64,000 nt of DNA from assembly GCF_015330125.1 (NCBI RefSeq), contig NZ_JADDXR010000002.1, forward strand, positions 4,600,685 through 4,664,684, written 5' to 3'. This document shows, piece by piece, positions 16,608 to 24,108 of the stretch (positions are counted from its first letter, which is position 1; every line of letters begins with the position of its first letter). Below the pieces are notes generated by a model. That model was not told where the DNA came from, did no database searches, and saw only the letters and a list, made by a program, of their open reading frames with translations. The stretch is from Zobellia nedashkovskayae. GTDB taxonomy: Bacteria; Bacteroidota; Bacteroidia; Flavobacteriales; Flavobacteriaceae. The position numbers and the translations under genes were made by a program.

Positions 16608-17103
16608 AACTGTGTTTTTGTATTAATTTCTCTCTCACGGTCTTTCTAGCCCGTGACAAGGCAACTCTCACCGCTGTTGGCTGCATTTCTAACATTTTGG
16701 CAATCTCATCATAATCATACTCTTCTACGTCACGTAACTGCAAGACCATTTTTTGTTGCTCGGGTAAATCTTCCATTATTTTCCCTACCCATGAAACACT
16801 ATCGTTTGCCTCTATTTTTTTTTGTAATGAACTTCCTTTTTCCTCATAGTTGGTATGAACTAGTTTTAAATTTCCAGCCTGCTTAGATTTTAATCGGTCC
16901 AGACAGAAGTTTTTGGTCATGGTCATTGCAAAAGCTTCTACACTCTTATACTGTTCTATGCTCTTATTCTTAGCCCAAAGCTTTAACAGAATCTCTTGCG
17001 TGGCATCCTCAGCTTCTTCCCTAGACACTAACAACCGTTTTGCCAAACGGAACAGCTTATCCTGAAAAGGTCCCACAATCTTTAAAAAATCTGCCTGTTG
17101 CAT
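16594..17103 (-). CDS. ECF-family RNA polymerase sigma factor
   Basis: The 169-residue protein has region 2 (AKRLLVSREEAEDATQEILLKLW, about 17-39, and MTKNFCLDRLK) and region 4 (LPEQQKMVLQLRDVEEYDYDEIAKML, about 114-139, followed by TAVRVALSRARKTVREKL). There is no region 1.1 or 3, as usual for extracytoplasmic-function factors. It should direct transcription of its own operon with the three DUF4252 genes. The start at 17103 lies about 240 bp from the divergent S41 gene, in a region long enough for two promoters. Confidence 0.92.
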   Translation of the reverse strand: MQQADFLKIVGPFQDKLFRLAKRLLVSREEAEDATQEILLKLWAKNKSIEQYKSVEAFAMTMTKNFCLDRLKSKQAGNLKLVHTNYEEKGSSLQKKIEANDSVSWVGKIMEDLPEQQKMVLQLRDVEEYDYDEIAKMLEMQPTAVRVALSRARKTVREKLIQKHSYGIG

Positions 17104-17340
17104 TCTAATGGTCTAGTTATTTTGAACGCCTTTAAAAGGCGCTACATAATGAAGACGAACTACTTTCCATTATGTTACAAATATTTTTTATATTTCAATT
17201 CTGTAAGTAATTGCTACAACTTTTTACTAACTAGTTACGTATACTAATTAAGAACTTTTAATCTAAGCTCCCCCATTAAATTATCTCCAGTTCTTTGGAA
17301 CGATAATTGATTTGGTAGTTTTATCCGATAATGAAAAACT

Positions 17341-18870
17341 ATGAAAAAGTATCTCTTATTGTTCCTTGCTACAGGATTTTTATTTATTAGTTGTAAAAAT
17401 GACGATAACATTTTTCCAGATGAACAGGAAGAAGTTGTTGAAGAAGAGTTAAAAACCGCAGCTGACTACCCTGCACAAAATTTCATGTACCAAGTAATGA
17501 ATATATGGTATTTTTGGCAAGCCGATGTTCCCAACCTCGCCGATGATAAATTTCAAGGCTCTAATGACCCTGATTATATTTCTTTTTTAGCTTCAGAATC
17601 CAACCCTAGTGATTTCTTTTATAATGACCTTACCTTTAATCATGCGGAATCAGTAGGAGATGCAGCCGCTTCTGACAGGTTTAGTGTTGCCGTTGAAAAC
17701 TACAAAGACCTCGTGAATTCTTTACAGGGAATTTCAAGTAGTAATGGTGTAGAATTCCAATTATACGGTACTGAAAATGATATAGATATATATGGCGTTG
17801 TAACTTATATATTACCAAACTCAGACGCCTCTAGTAAAGAAATAATGAGAGGAGACGTCTTTAATGGAGTAGATGGACAAACATTGACCCGTAGCAACTA
17901 TATAGATTTACTTTTTGGCGATAATGCAAATTACACTCTTAATATGGCTGATTTCTCTGGAGAATCCGTCATAGGCAATGCTAAAGAAGTAGCTCTGACC
18001 AAGATCGAGAATTTTTCAGAAAACCCTATATATATTAATAAAATCATTGAGCAGAACGGAAAGAAAATAGGCTACTTAATGTATAATAGTTTTCTAGCCG
18101 CCTATGACGACCAGTTAAATACTGTTTTTGGCGAATTTAAAGCAGAAAACATTGACGAGTTAATTTTAGATTTCAGATATAACGGAGGTGGTAGAGTCAC
18201 CTCTGCAATTCAAATGGCAAGCGCTGTTTATGGTACTGAAACCGACCAATTACTTTTAAGAGCTCGTTACAATGATAAAATAATGGCTAATTCTGAAGCA
18301 GCTGACGTCGAAGATAATTTTACGGATACAACTTTCGATAGCAAGACAGCTCTTAATACCCTGAATCTAAAAAAAGTATATATTATTGCTACGGGCCGAA
18401 CAGCATCCTCCAGTGAATTGGTTATGAACGGTCTCGCTCCTTACGTTGATGTAGTACATGTAGGCGAATTGACAGTAGGCAAAAGTGAGTTTTCTAATAC
18501 TTTCGTTGATGACCCTTCAACCGGTTACTTTTATACAGGAAATAACGATAGTGACATCAACCCAGATAATCAATGGGGAATTCAACCCTTATTAGGTAAG
18601 AATGAAAATGCAGATGGATTCTCTGATTATGAAAATGGGTTAGTACCTGATTACGAATTACCAGAAGATGTTGAAAATTTAGGTGTATTAGGAGAAATAG
18701 ATGAACCGCTTTTAGCATTAACTCTATCTATAATTTCAGGCAACACTGCCAAAAGAAGCTTGAACCCGAGATCCTTTACTAATTCATTTGCACACTCAAG
18801 AATATTTTCTTTAACAAACAATGCTATGGTTATGGATGGCTTACTAAAACCATTAAAATCAGAAAACTAA
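17341..18870 (+). CDS. S41 family (C-terminal processing) peptidase lipoprotein, copy 1
   Basis: The 509-residue protein has a lipoprotein signal (FLFISC, Cys18). An S41 N-terminal helical region contains NFMYQVMNIWYFWQADVPNL (residues 50-70), a PDZ-like part follows, and then the peptidase core with LILDFRYNGGG, GRTASSSELVMNGL (serine region near 355) and a lysine in VGKSEFSNTF. It is envelope-anchored and should cleave proteins near their C-termini or degrade loose peptides. A close paralogue follows 79 bp downstream. Its C-terminal tail (RSLNPRSFTNSFAHSR) differs from the paralogue. Substrates are unknown. Confidence 0.9.
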   Translation: MKKYLLLFLATGFLFISCKNDDNIFPDEQEEVVEEELKTAADYPAQNFMYQVMNIWYFWQADVPNLADDKFQGSNDPDYISFLASESNPSDFFYNDLTFNHAESVGDAAASDRFSVAVENYKDLVNSLQGISSSNGVEFQLYGTENDIDIYGVVTYILPNSDASSKEIMRGDVFNGVDGQTLTRSNYIDLLFGDNANYTLNMADFSGESVIGNAKEVALTKIENFSENPIYINKIIEQNGKKIGYLMYNSFLAAYDDQLNTVFGEFKAENIDELILDFRYNGGGRVTSAIQMASAVYGTETDQLLLRARYNDKIMANSEAADVEDNFTDTTFDSKTALNTLNLKKVYIIATGRTASSSELVMNGLAPYVDVVHVGELTVGKSEFSNTFVDDPSTGYFYTGNNDSDINPDNQWGIQPLLGKNENADGFSDYENGLVPDYELPEDVENLGVLGEIDEPLLALTLSIISGNTAKRSLNPRSFTNSFAHSRIFSLTNNAMVMDGLLKPLKSEN

Positions 18871-18949
18871 AAATAAGATGGTTTTTTTTACGTTGTGGTA
18901 TTCTATTACGGTGTCACTTAAAACTCCCCAATAAATTATATCATCAGCC

Positions 18950-20437
18950 ATGAAAAAAAGCGTAATCACAGGATTTTTTCTTTCACTTTTTCTAACATTT
19001 TCCTGTTCAAAAAGTGATGATTTTTCCATTCCCGATACCGTAGACCCTGACCCTGACGCAGGGGTGGAAGTGCAAGATTTTATGTGGAAAGCCATGAATT
19101 TTTGGTATTTCTGGCAATCTGATGTGGAAAATTTATCTGACACGAACTTCCCTAACACCCCTGAAGGTTCCGCAATCTATACGGAATTCCTATCTTCTGA
19201 ATCAGACCCAGGAAAATTCTTTGATGATAAATTACTTTTTTCTGAGGATAGGTTTAGTTTCTTTTCAGATGATTATGTAGAGCTTACACAGTCTTTAGCC
19301 GGTATTTCTAAAAGCAATGGACTTATGTTTGGCTTGGCACGCCAAACAGCAAACAGTAGCGAACTTTACGGCTATGTGCAATACATTGTACCAAATTCAA
19401 ATGCATCAACAAAAAATATAAATCGAGGTGACCTGTTTACCGGAGTAAATGGCACTACCCTTACCGATCAAAATTACATATCCCTATTGTTTGGGGATAG
19501 TGATTCGTATACTCTAAATATGGCCAGCATAGTTGGAGAAAACGCTGAATCAAACGGAGAAGATGTACAATTAACCAAAGAAGTAGGTCTTAGAGAAAAT
19601 CCAATTTTTATGGATGAAATCATAGAAATACAAGATAGCAAAATTGGTTATCTGGCTTACACCGGATTTACAAACGAATACGATGAACAGCTGAATACCG
19701 TTTTTGGCAGGTTTAAATCCAGTGGAGTAAATGAACTGGTACTTGATTTAAGATATAACCCAGGAGGTTCTGTTAACACGGCAGTTCTTTTATCTAGTAT
19801 GATATATGGTACCAATTCAAAAGATGTCTTCCTTAAGGCCCTTTATAATGAAAAATATCAAAAAGTATTAGATGACAGCGATACTGAGCTAAGACGGTTT
19901 TTTGCAGAAAAGACAGGAAAGGGAACAGCCATAAATACGTTAAACTTAAAAAAAGTATACGTCTTAACCACAACCGGAACTGCCTCTGCCAGTGAATTAA
20001 TAATAAATGGACTAAGACCTTATATGGATATTGTTCAAATAGGAGAAACCACACGAGGAAAAAATGAGTTTTCAGTAACCATGGTAGATGATAGAGGTAA
20101 TAACTACATCTACAGTGCCGAAAGAACAAGCAAAATTAAATCTAATAACAAATGGGCCATTCAGCCTTTATTGGGAAGAAATGAAAATGCAGAAGGATTT
20201 TCAAATTTCACCAGTGGGCTTTTTCCTGATGAACCATTACAAGAAGACGTTACGCACATGGGAGTTTTAGGCGATTTAGAAGAACCCTATCTTGCGAAAG
20301 CCATAGAATTAATAACAGGTTCTTCTGCCAAAGGTGACCAGAAGGTAGTGCTACCTATTGAAACTATGATAAGCTCCAAAATGTTTACACCTCTAAAAGA
20401 CAATATGTATGTTACCGACCCACCTATAATTTGGTAA
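18950..20437 (+). CDS. S41 family peptidase lipoprotein, copy 2
   Basis: The 495-residue protein is a tandem paralogue of the preceding gene with the same layout: lipoprotein signal (LFLTFSC), helical FMWKAMNFWYFWQSDVENL, PDZ-like region, LVLDLRYNPGGS, GTASASELIINGL and GKNEFSVT. Both catalytic regions are intact. The last 81 codons (20194-20437) occur a second time 777 bp downstream as an orphan fragment at about 96 percent identity. The gene borders the AT-rich accessory island, so its 3' end marks the island junction. Confidence 0.9.
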   Translation: MKKSVITGFFLSLFLTFSCSKSDDFSIPDTVDPDPDAGVEVQDFMWKAMNFWYFWQSDVENLSDTNFPNTPEGSAIYTEFLSSESDPGKFFDDKLLFSEDRFSFFSDDYVELTQSLAGISKSNGLMFGLARQTANSSELYGYVQYIVPNSNASTKNINRGDLFTGVNGTTLTDQNYISLLFGDSDSYTLNMASIVGENAESNGEDVQLTKEVGLRENPIFMDEIIEIQDSKIGYLAYTGFTNEYDEQLNTVFGRFKSSGVNELVLDLRYNPGGSVNTAVLLSSMIYGTNSKDVFLKALYNEKYQKVLDDSDTELRRFFAEKTGKGTAINTLNLKKVYVLTTTGTASASELIINGLRPYMDIVQIGETTRGKNEFSVTMVDDRGNNYIYSAERTSKIKSNNKWAIQPLLGRNENAEGFSNFTSGLFPDEPLQEDVTHMGVLGDLEEPYLAKAIELITGSSAKGDQKVVLPIETMISSKMFTPLKDNMYVTDPPIIW

Positions 20438-20442
20438 CCCTT
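20194..20442 (+). repeat. Direct repeat, copy A: 3' end of the second S41 gene
   Basis: This 249-bp segment includes the final 81 codons, the stop and a few bases beyond (TAACCCTT). Copy B lies at 20971-21219, an offset of exactly 777 bp. By eye about 10 positions differ, clustered so that the reading frame is kept in both. Confidence 0.9.
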
Positions 20443-20508
20443 GTGTGAAAAAAGAGTGAGAGAATTTGGAATAGAAATTATATTTTTAGCAAAATATTAT
20501 GCTTGCTA

Positions 20509-20964
20509 ATGGATAATGAAATTTTAATACCCACCTTAAGTAAAATAGGCTTTTCCGATATATACATAGCCCTATGTAATAATTTTAGTAATTTCAAAGA
20601 TGGCAAAACCCCGTCAATTAATGTTATTAGAGAATCAAATATTTTATATCCAGGTATGTCATATAGTAACAGGGATAAGTGTTTTTACATGGAAGAGATA
20701 ATCAATAATCTCATTATTTATTTAAGTATATCTTTTAATAAAGGTTTAATAGAATGTATTTATTCTATTAAAAATATAGAGGAAGAATTCACAACGTTTG
20801 CTTCCCGATTTGATTCTTTGGCAGTATTGAATAATTATAAGTTTGAAGACTTGGTTAAATGCAATCTTCCAATTTCTGCATCAGATAATGATTTTAAAAA
20901 TATTTTAGAACAAGTACTTATGCTTGATAAAGAGTTTAAAGCAGAATTACAAAATGAATTATAA
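20509..20964 (+). CDS. Hypothetical protein lying between the two copies of the S41 3' repeat
   Basis: I do not recognise this 151-residue protein. It is acidic, helix-rich and cysteine-containing, with no signal peptide or membrane segment (MDNEILIPTLSKIGFSDIYI at the start, LDKEFKAELQNEL at the end). The ATG at 20509 is preferred over an upstream TTG in the same frame. Base composition is more AT-rich than the S41 genes. Size, composition and setting resemble small cytosolic immunity proteins of polymorphic toxin loci, but no family match can be claimed. Confidence 0.55.
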   Translation: MDNEILIPTLSKIGFSDIYIALCNNFSNFKDGKTPSINVIRESNILYPGMSYSNRDKCFYMEEIINNLIIYLSISFNKGLIECIYSIKNIEEEFTTFASRFDSLAVLNNYKFEDLVKCNLPISASDNDFKNILEQVLMLDKEFKAELQNEL

Positions 20965-20970
20965 CATATG

Positions 20971-21219
20971 AGGGTTTTCGAATTTCACCAGTGGGCTTTT
21001 TCCTGATGAACCATTACAAGAAGACGTTACAAACATGGGGGTTTTAGGCGATTTAGAAGAACCCTATCTTGCGGAAGCCATAGAATTAATAACAGGTTCT
21101 TCTGCCAAAGGTGACCAGAAGGTAGTGCTACCTATTGAAACTATGGCAAGCTCCAAAATGTTTACACCTCTAAAAGACAATATGTATGTTACCTATCCAC
21201 CTATAATTTGGTAACCCTT
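20971..21219 (+). repeat. Direct repeat, copy B: orphan fragment of an S41 3' end
   Basis: This duplicates 20194-20442. The frame is open through to TAA (21212-21214), and the differences change amino acids (for example THMG to TNMG, AKA to AEA, VTDPP to VTYPP) without breaking the frame. There is no start codon or promoter, so it is not expressed as a gene. The pattern suggests origin from another allele or paralogue rather than random decay. Confidence 0.9.
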
Positions 21220-21285
21220 TTTAATTAGATATAGCTTCCCTGTAACACAAACAAGTAGTTTTTATATCCAGAGCTAAAGGTTTGA

Positions 21286-21711
21286 CAATTATATTACAAT
21301 GATGGAAAGGAAATATATAATGAATCCATTTCTTTTAGTACAGATGAAGAAGCTATTCAAAGTGGAATATAGGATTTAATTAGTAGTAATATACGTTATC
21401 AACTTATTATTCGAGAGACTTATATAAAAGAAGATAATCATAAATTTTTAATTTTGAGCACTTTGAATGTTTTACAAAGTGATATAAATAGTGTTTCAAA
21501 TATTTTTTTAAAATTATCCAGTCAATCTGAAATTGAAGAATTTAGAAAGAACCTTGAGTTATATTGTTTGATAAAAGAAGAAGATGTTTGGAAAGCTTGT
21601 TCCATTCAAGCTCATCTAAAAAACTTAGAAGACAATAGTTATATGGAAATTGTTACAAATAAAATTAATTCAAATAATTTTCATGATGTTATTTCTACTG
21701 TAGAAAGGTAA
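21286..21711 (+). pseudogene. Gene remnant interrupted by an in-frame amber codon
   Basis: One frame codes for a continuous soluble-looking protein over about 140 codons (from QLYYNDGKEIYNESISF to FHDVISTVER), but TAG at 21370-21372 breaks it after EEAIQSGI. The part after the stop alone opens from a TTG at 21454. No start codon is visible upstream of the stop. I do not recognise the family. A broken small gene inside the island fits decay of a former toxin or immunity gene. Confidence 0.6.
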
Positions 21712-21864
21712 TGTAAGAAAATATCCACAGGTTAATTAAATATCCTAGATAGGTTGAAAATACTAGTGCATAAATGCATTCTATGCTTAGACAATATTAT
21801 TTAAATACTATTCGAAGAATAGTAAGTGGTACACGTCTATATCAATAAAGTTTGATTTAAATTA

Positions 21865-21893
21865 AAGGCACAATCAAAAATAGATTGTGCCTT
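21865..21893 (+). terminator. Hairpin terminator in the island
   Basis: AAGGCACAATC, loop AAAAATA, GATTGTGCCTT: an 11-bp perfect stem followed by AATTATTTATT. It lies 15 bp before the next gene, so it may end the upstream remnant's transcript. The preceding 150 bp also hold a small hairpin (ACTATTC-GAA-GAATAGT, 21807-21823). Confidence 0.6.
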
Positions 21894-21907
21894 AATTATT
21901 TATTAAT

Positions 21908-22384
21908 ATGGTTAATCTTATAATAGGTTTTGTTATACTTCAATTGGTGTTTCTAATACCATCATTTTTTCTATACAGGAAGTTTGTAAATAGATTTAAA
22001 AGTAAGTATTCGAATTTAAAATCGATAATGTTAGTTTTTATAATGCCGATAGTTTATACGGGATTATTAGGCTTAATTTGTTTTGCGGTAATTGACCCCA
22101 TAGTAAGGTCTAAAAGTTTTGAAAAAAAACTAAGGGTTGAAGATATTAATTCAAGATATAAAATGGTTCGTGATATTAATAATAGCAATTTATTAATAGG
22201 TAAAACCCAAAGAGAAGTCATAGAAATTTTAGGAAAAGATTTTAAAGAAAATTGTTGGGGTAAAAACACTTGGTGTTATGTTGCCTATGATCCAGATAAT
22301 TACGCGCCTCTTGACCATTATGAATTTATAGTATTTTTTAATGAGGATGGTACAGTTGAAAAAGCTGAATATAAATTAATTTAA
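21908..22384 (+). CDS. Hypothetical membrane protein with a BamE/SmpA-like C-terminal half
   Basis: The 158-residue protein has two N-terminal membrane helices (residues 2-22 and 41-65). A soluble domain follows, with IGKTQREVIEILGKDF, then WGKNTWCYVAYDP and a final strand-rich EFIVFFNEDGTVEKAEYKL. The order helix - G-x-T-xx-EV-xx-ILG - strands is that of the SmpA/OmlA (BamE-like) fold. In Bacteroidota such small proteins are often scattered near toxin loci. The function is unknown. It lies between degenerate genes but is itself intact. Confidence 0.6.
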   Translation: MVNLIIGFVILQLVFLIPSFFLYRKFVNRFKSKYSNLKSIMLVFIMPIVYTGLLGLICFAVIDPIVRSKSFEKKLRVEDINSRYKMVRDINNSNLLIGKTQREVIEILGKDFKENCWGKNTWCYVAYDPDNYAPLDHYEFIVFFNEDGTVEKAEYKLI

Positions 22385-22385
22385 G

Positions 22386-22640
22386 AAGCTAGTTTTTCTA
22401 GCTAATGGAGTTTCGGGTAAGAAAAACAATACAAATCTTAGAGAGTTAAAATTCTAGGAGTTTTTTTGTGTTATTGCAGATAACCTAATTTATAATAGTA
22501 ATACTAAAAAATGGATTTTAAATGAAGTTAAATATGGTGTTCACAACACGTTAAGTCGAAATCAAAAAATTATTGAGGAGGCTATAAAAGCAGGTAAAAA
22601 AATTGAGATCAGAACGAATAATTCTCTTATCCCCAGCTAA
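22386..22640 (+). pseudogene. C-terminal remnant of a restriction-endonuclease-fold toxin
   Basis: One frame reads NGVSGKKNNTNLRELKF, TAG (22455-22457), then EFFCVIADNLIYNSNTKKWI, LNEVKYG, LSRNQKIIEEAIKAGKK and stops at 22640. The order D-N-L-I-Y-x7-W-I-L-N-E-V-K-Y-G is typical of the PD-(D/E)XK nuclease core (acidic residue, then E-x-K) found as toxin tips of polymorphic toxins. The upstream delivery part is absent and an amber codon lies inside, so the gene is dead. Family assignment is by motif only. Confidence 0.6.
22441..22478 (+). repeat. Short direct repeat, copy 1
   Basis: GAGAGTTAAAATTCTAGGAG plus a T run and GTTATTGC recurs at 23693-23729 with about four differences. It lies inside the toxin remnant. 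Confidence 0.7.
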
Positions 22641-22659
22641 TTGAATATAAACTAGCTTT

Positions 22660-22830
22660 ATGAAATACTATTCAATAGGTAGTTCCGATAACCTAAAGGT
22701 TATTGGACACTATCCACAGACAAAATTAAAAAATGAAATTGAAAAAATGAATGGGGAAACAAAACCATTTAATACAGAAAATGAATATGGAAAACGCCAT
22801 GAATTTAACGAAGATGATTGCCCCGAATAG
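22660..22830 (+). pseudogene. Truncated N-terminus of an immunity-like protein
   Basis: The 56-codon frame begins MKYYSIGSSDNLKVIGHYPQ. That is how DUF1629/Imm11-like immunity proteins start in my recollection; those proteins are about 180 residues long. Here the frame ends at TAG 22828-22830 and overlaps, in a different frame, the start of the next membrane-protein gene. It therefore looks like an immunity gene whose body was replaced. It directly follows the toxin remnant, the normal place for an immunity gene. Confidence 0.55.
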
Positions 22831-23188
22831 TCCTTACTTGATATTTATTAGATGGACTAACTTTTTAGGGTTAAGTCTTATATTAATACTTTCATTGCCT
22901 GAAATTATTGTTAAAATATTTGACTTAGGTCTTAATGAGCAATTAGGCGCAAAAGGGTTTTCTTACTTAAAATTTTATATTTTCTTTTTCTTTTCTTTTT
23001 GGATTTATTTAATATTTCTGAGAATAGAAAGTAGAAACCGTAAAAAACATAAAATCAAATTTTATGAATACATTACTTCTAATTGGCTTATTTTTTGCGG
23101 ATACACATATCCTTTTATTATTATAATTATTTTACCAAGTATTCCATTTATTTTTAATCTAATAAAACAACAAATTTTCAGCATATGA
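22751..23188 (+). CDS. Hypothetical membrane protein coupled to the following secreted protein
   Basis: This frame codes for 145 residues with three hydrophobic segments (about residues 34-56, 77-95 and 114-141). An internal ATG at 22799 (MNLTKMIAPN) may be the true start, because the first 16 codons overlap the immunity-like fragment in another frame. Its stop TGA overlaps the next ATG (ATGA at 23185-23188), so the two genes are translationally coupled. I do not recognise the family. Confidence 0.55.
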   Translation: MGKQNHLIQKMNMENAMNLTKMIAPNSPYLIFIRWTNFLGLSLILILSLPEIIVKIFDLGLNEQLGAKGFSYLKFYIFFFFSFWIYLIFLRIESRNRKKHKIKFYEYITSNWLIFCGYTYPFIIIIILPSIPFIFNLIKQQIFSI

Positions 23189-23646
23189 AATATAAATTTT
23201 TAATCTCAGCATATTTTTTACTTATTTCTATAAACAGTAATGCTATTCCAATTAATATTAATTATAAAAATGATATAACTAATTTATCACAAAATCAACT
23301 GTGTCTCGATTTTTATAATAGATTATTAGTATCAACTAATATTATAAAATTCACAAATAAGTCTATCGATACAAAAGCTAAAACAAGAAATGACGTTCCC
23401 TCTGCTATATGGGACAATGTAAAACAAGGAATAGATTATTCTTCTTTTATTAACGATGTGACAAATATAATATGTGATAACTATACAGTGGAATATATGA
23501 CTGCGGCAATTGCAGAATATGTTAATAGACCATATATTAAAATAAGTTCTGGAAAAGTTAAAAAAGAGATGTATGATTCAGCAAATAATTTTACACCCGT
23601 TTTAGAGCAGCAAATACAACAAATTTTATCGGATAATGGCTATTAA
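23185..23646 (+). CDS. Hypothetical exported protein
   Basis: The 153-residue protein has a signal peptide (KFLISAYFLLISINSNA, cleavage near residue 20). A soluble, mostly helical domain follows, with a central RNDVPSAIWDNVKQGIDY and a C-terminal PVLEQQIQQILSDNGY. No catalytic motif is evident. Coupling to the upstream membrane protein suggests the pair works together at the envelope, perhaps as an exported effector with a membrane partner or immunity protein. That idea rests on context only. Confidence 0.55.
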   Translation: MKYKFLISAYFLLISINSNAIPININYKNDITNLSQNQLCLDFYNRLLVSTNIIKFTNKSIDTKAKTRNDVPSAIWDNVKQGIDYSSFINDVTNIICDNYTVEYMTAAIAEYVNRPYIKISSGKVKKEMYDSANNFTPVLEQQIQQILSDNGY

Positions 23647-23692
23647 TTCTTGGTTAATTATATATGTAGAAGAATTATAACATAAGCCTTTT

Positions 23693-23729
23693 GAGAGTTA
23701 AACTTCTAGGAATTTTTTTTTGTTATTGC
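23693..23729 (+). repeat. Short direct repeat, copy 2
   Basis: GAGAGTTAAACTTCTAGGAA plus a T run and GTTATTGC matches 22441-22478. It marks the downstream end of the membrane-protein/exported-protein pair, so the two copies bracket about 1.2 kb. Confidence 0.7.
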
Positions 23730-23878
23730 GTGTAAGCTATTCTCGTTTTCCCATCACGAATATAAGTATCAATAATATCACCAGAAGTTCTAACAAGCTT
23801 TTCTAAGTCTGCTTGCCTAATTTTTTCTACTTCCGAGCAAAGCGCAATCTGCCTGCAAAAGCCATAAATACCTTGTTT
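23723..23878 (-). pseudogene. Short orphan coding fragment on the minus strand
   Basis: A minus-strand frame of 51 codons reads protein-like (IYGFCRQIALCSEVEKI, then LVRTSGDIIDTYIRDGKTRI) and ends in TAA at 23723-23725. An in-frame stop (23879-23881) and the lack of a start codon make it a fragment of a larger gene. I do not recognise it. The rest of the gap 23879-24050 holds nothing I can support. Confidence 0.4.
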
Positions 23879-24051
23879 TTATGAGTTAAATAATAGTGTA
23901 TTACTAATATAGGCTACTTACAAGTCAAAAATAAAAATTGTATAACTCTTGCTTTAAAACCTTAAATTGGAATGAATTTTAGAAGGAGATGTATTTTGTT
24001 ATCTCTAATGTTTCTCTTTAGGAAATACCTATGGAATATAGACTTTACTTA

Positions 24052-24090
24052 AAAACAAAAAAGCGACCTGTTTAAAACAGGTCGCTTTTT
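24052..24090. terminator. Terminator at the island / B12 locus boundary
   Basis: AAAAAGCGACCTG, loop TTTAAAA, CAGGTCGCTTTTTTT: a strong stem with A and T runs on both sides. It ends the minus-strand B12 operon. Confidence 0.9.
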
Positions 24091-24108
24091 TTATTAATTT
24101 ATAGTCCC

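Noticed and set aside
20971..21214. Copy B of the S41 3' end as a separate gene
   Set aside because: No start codon and only the last 80 or so codons of the peptidase.
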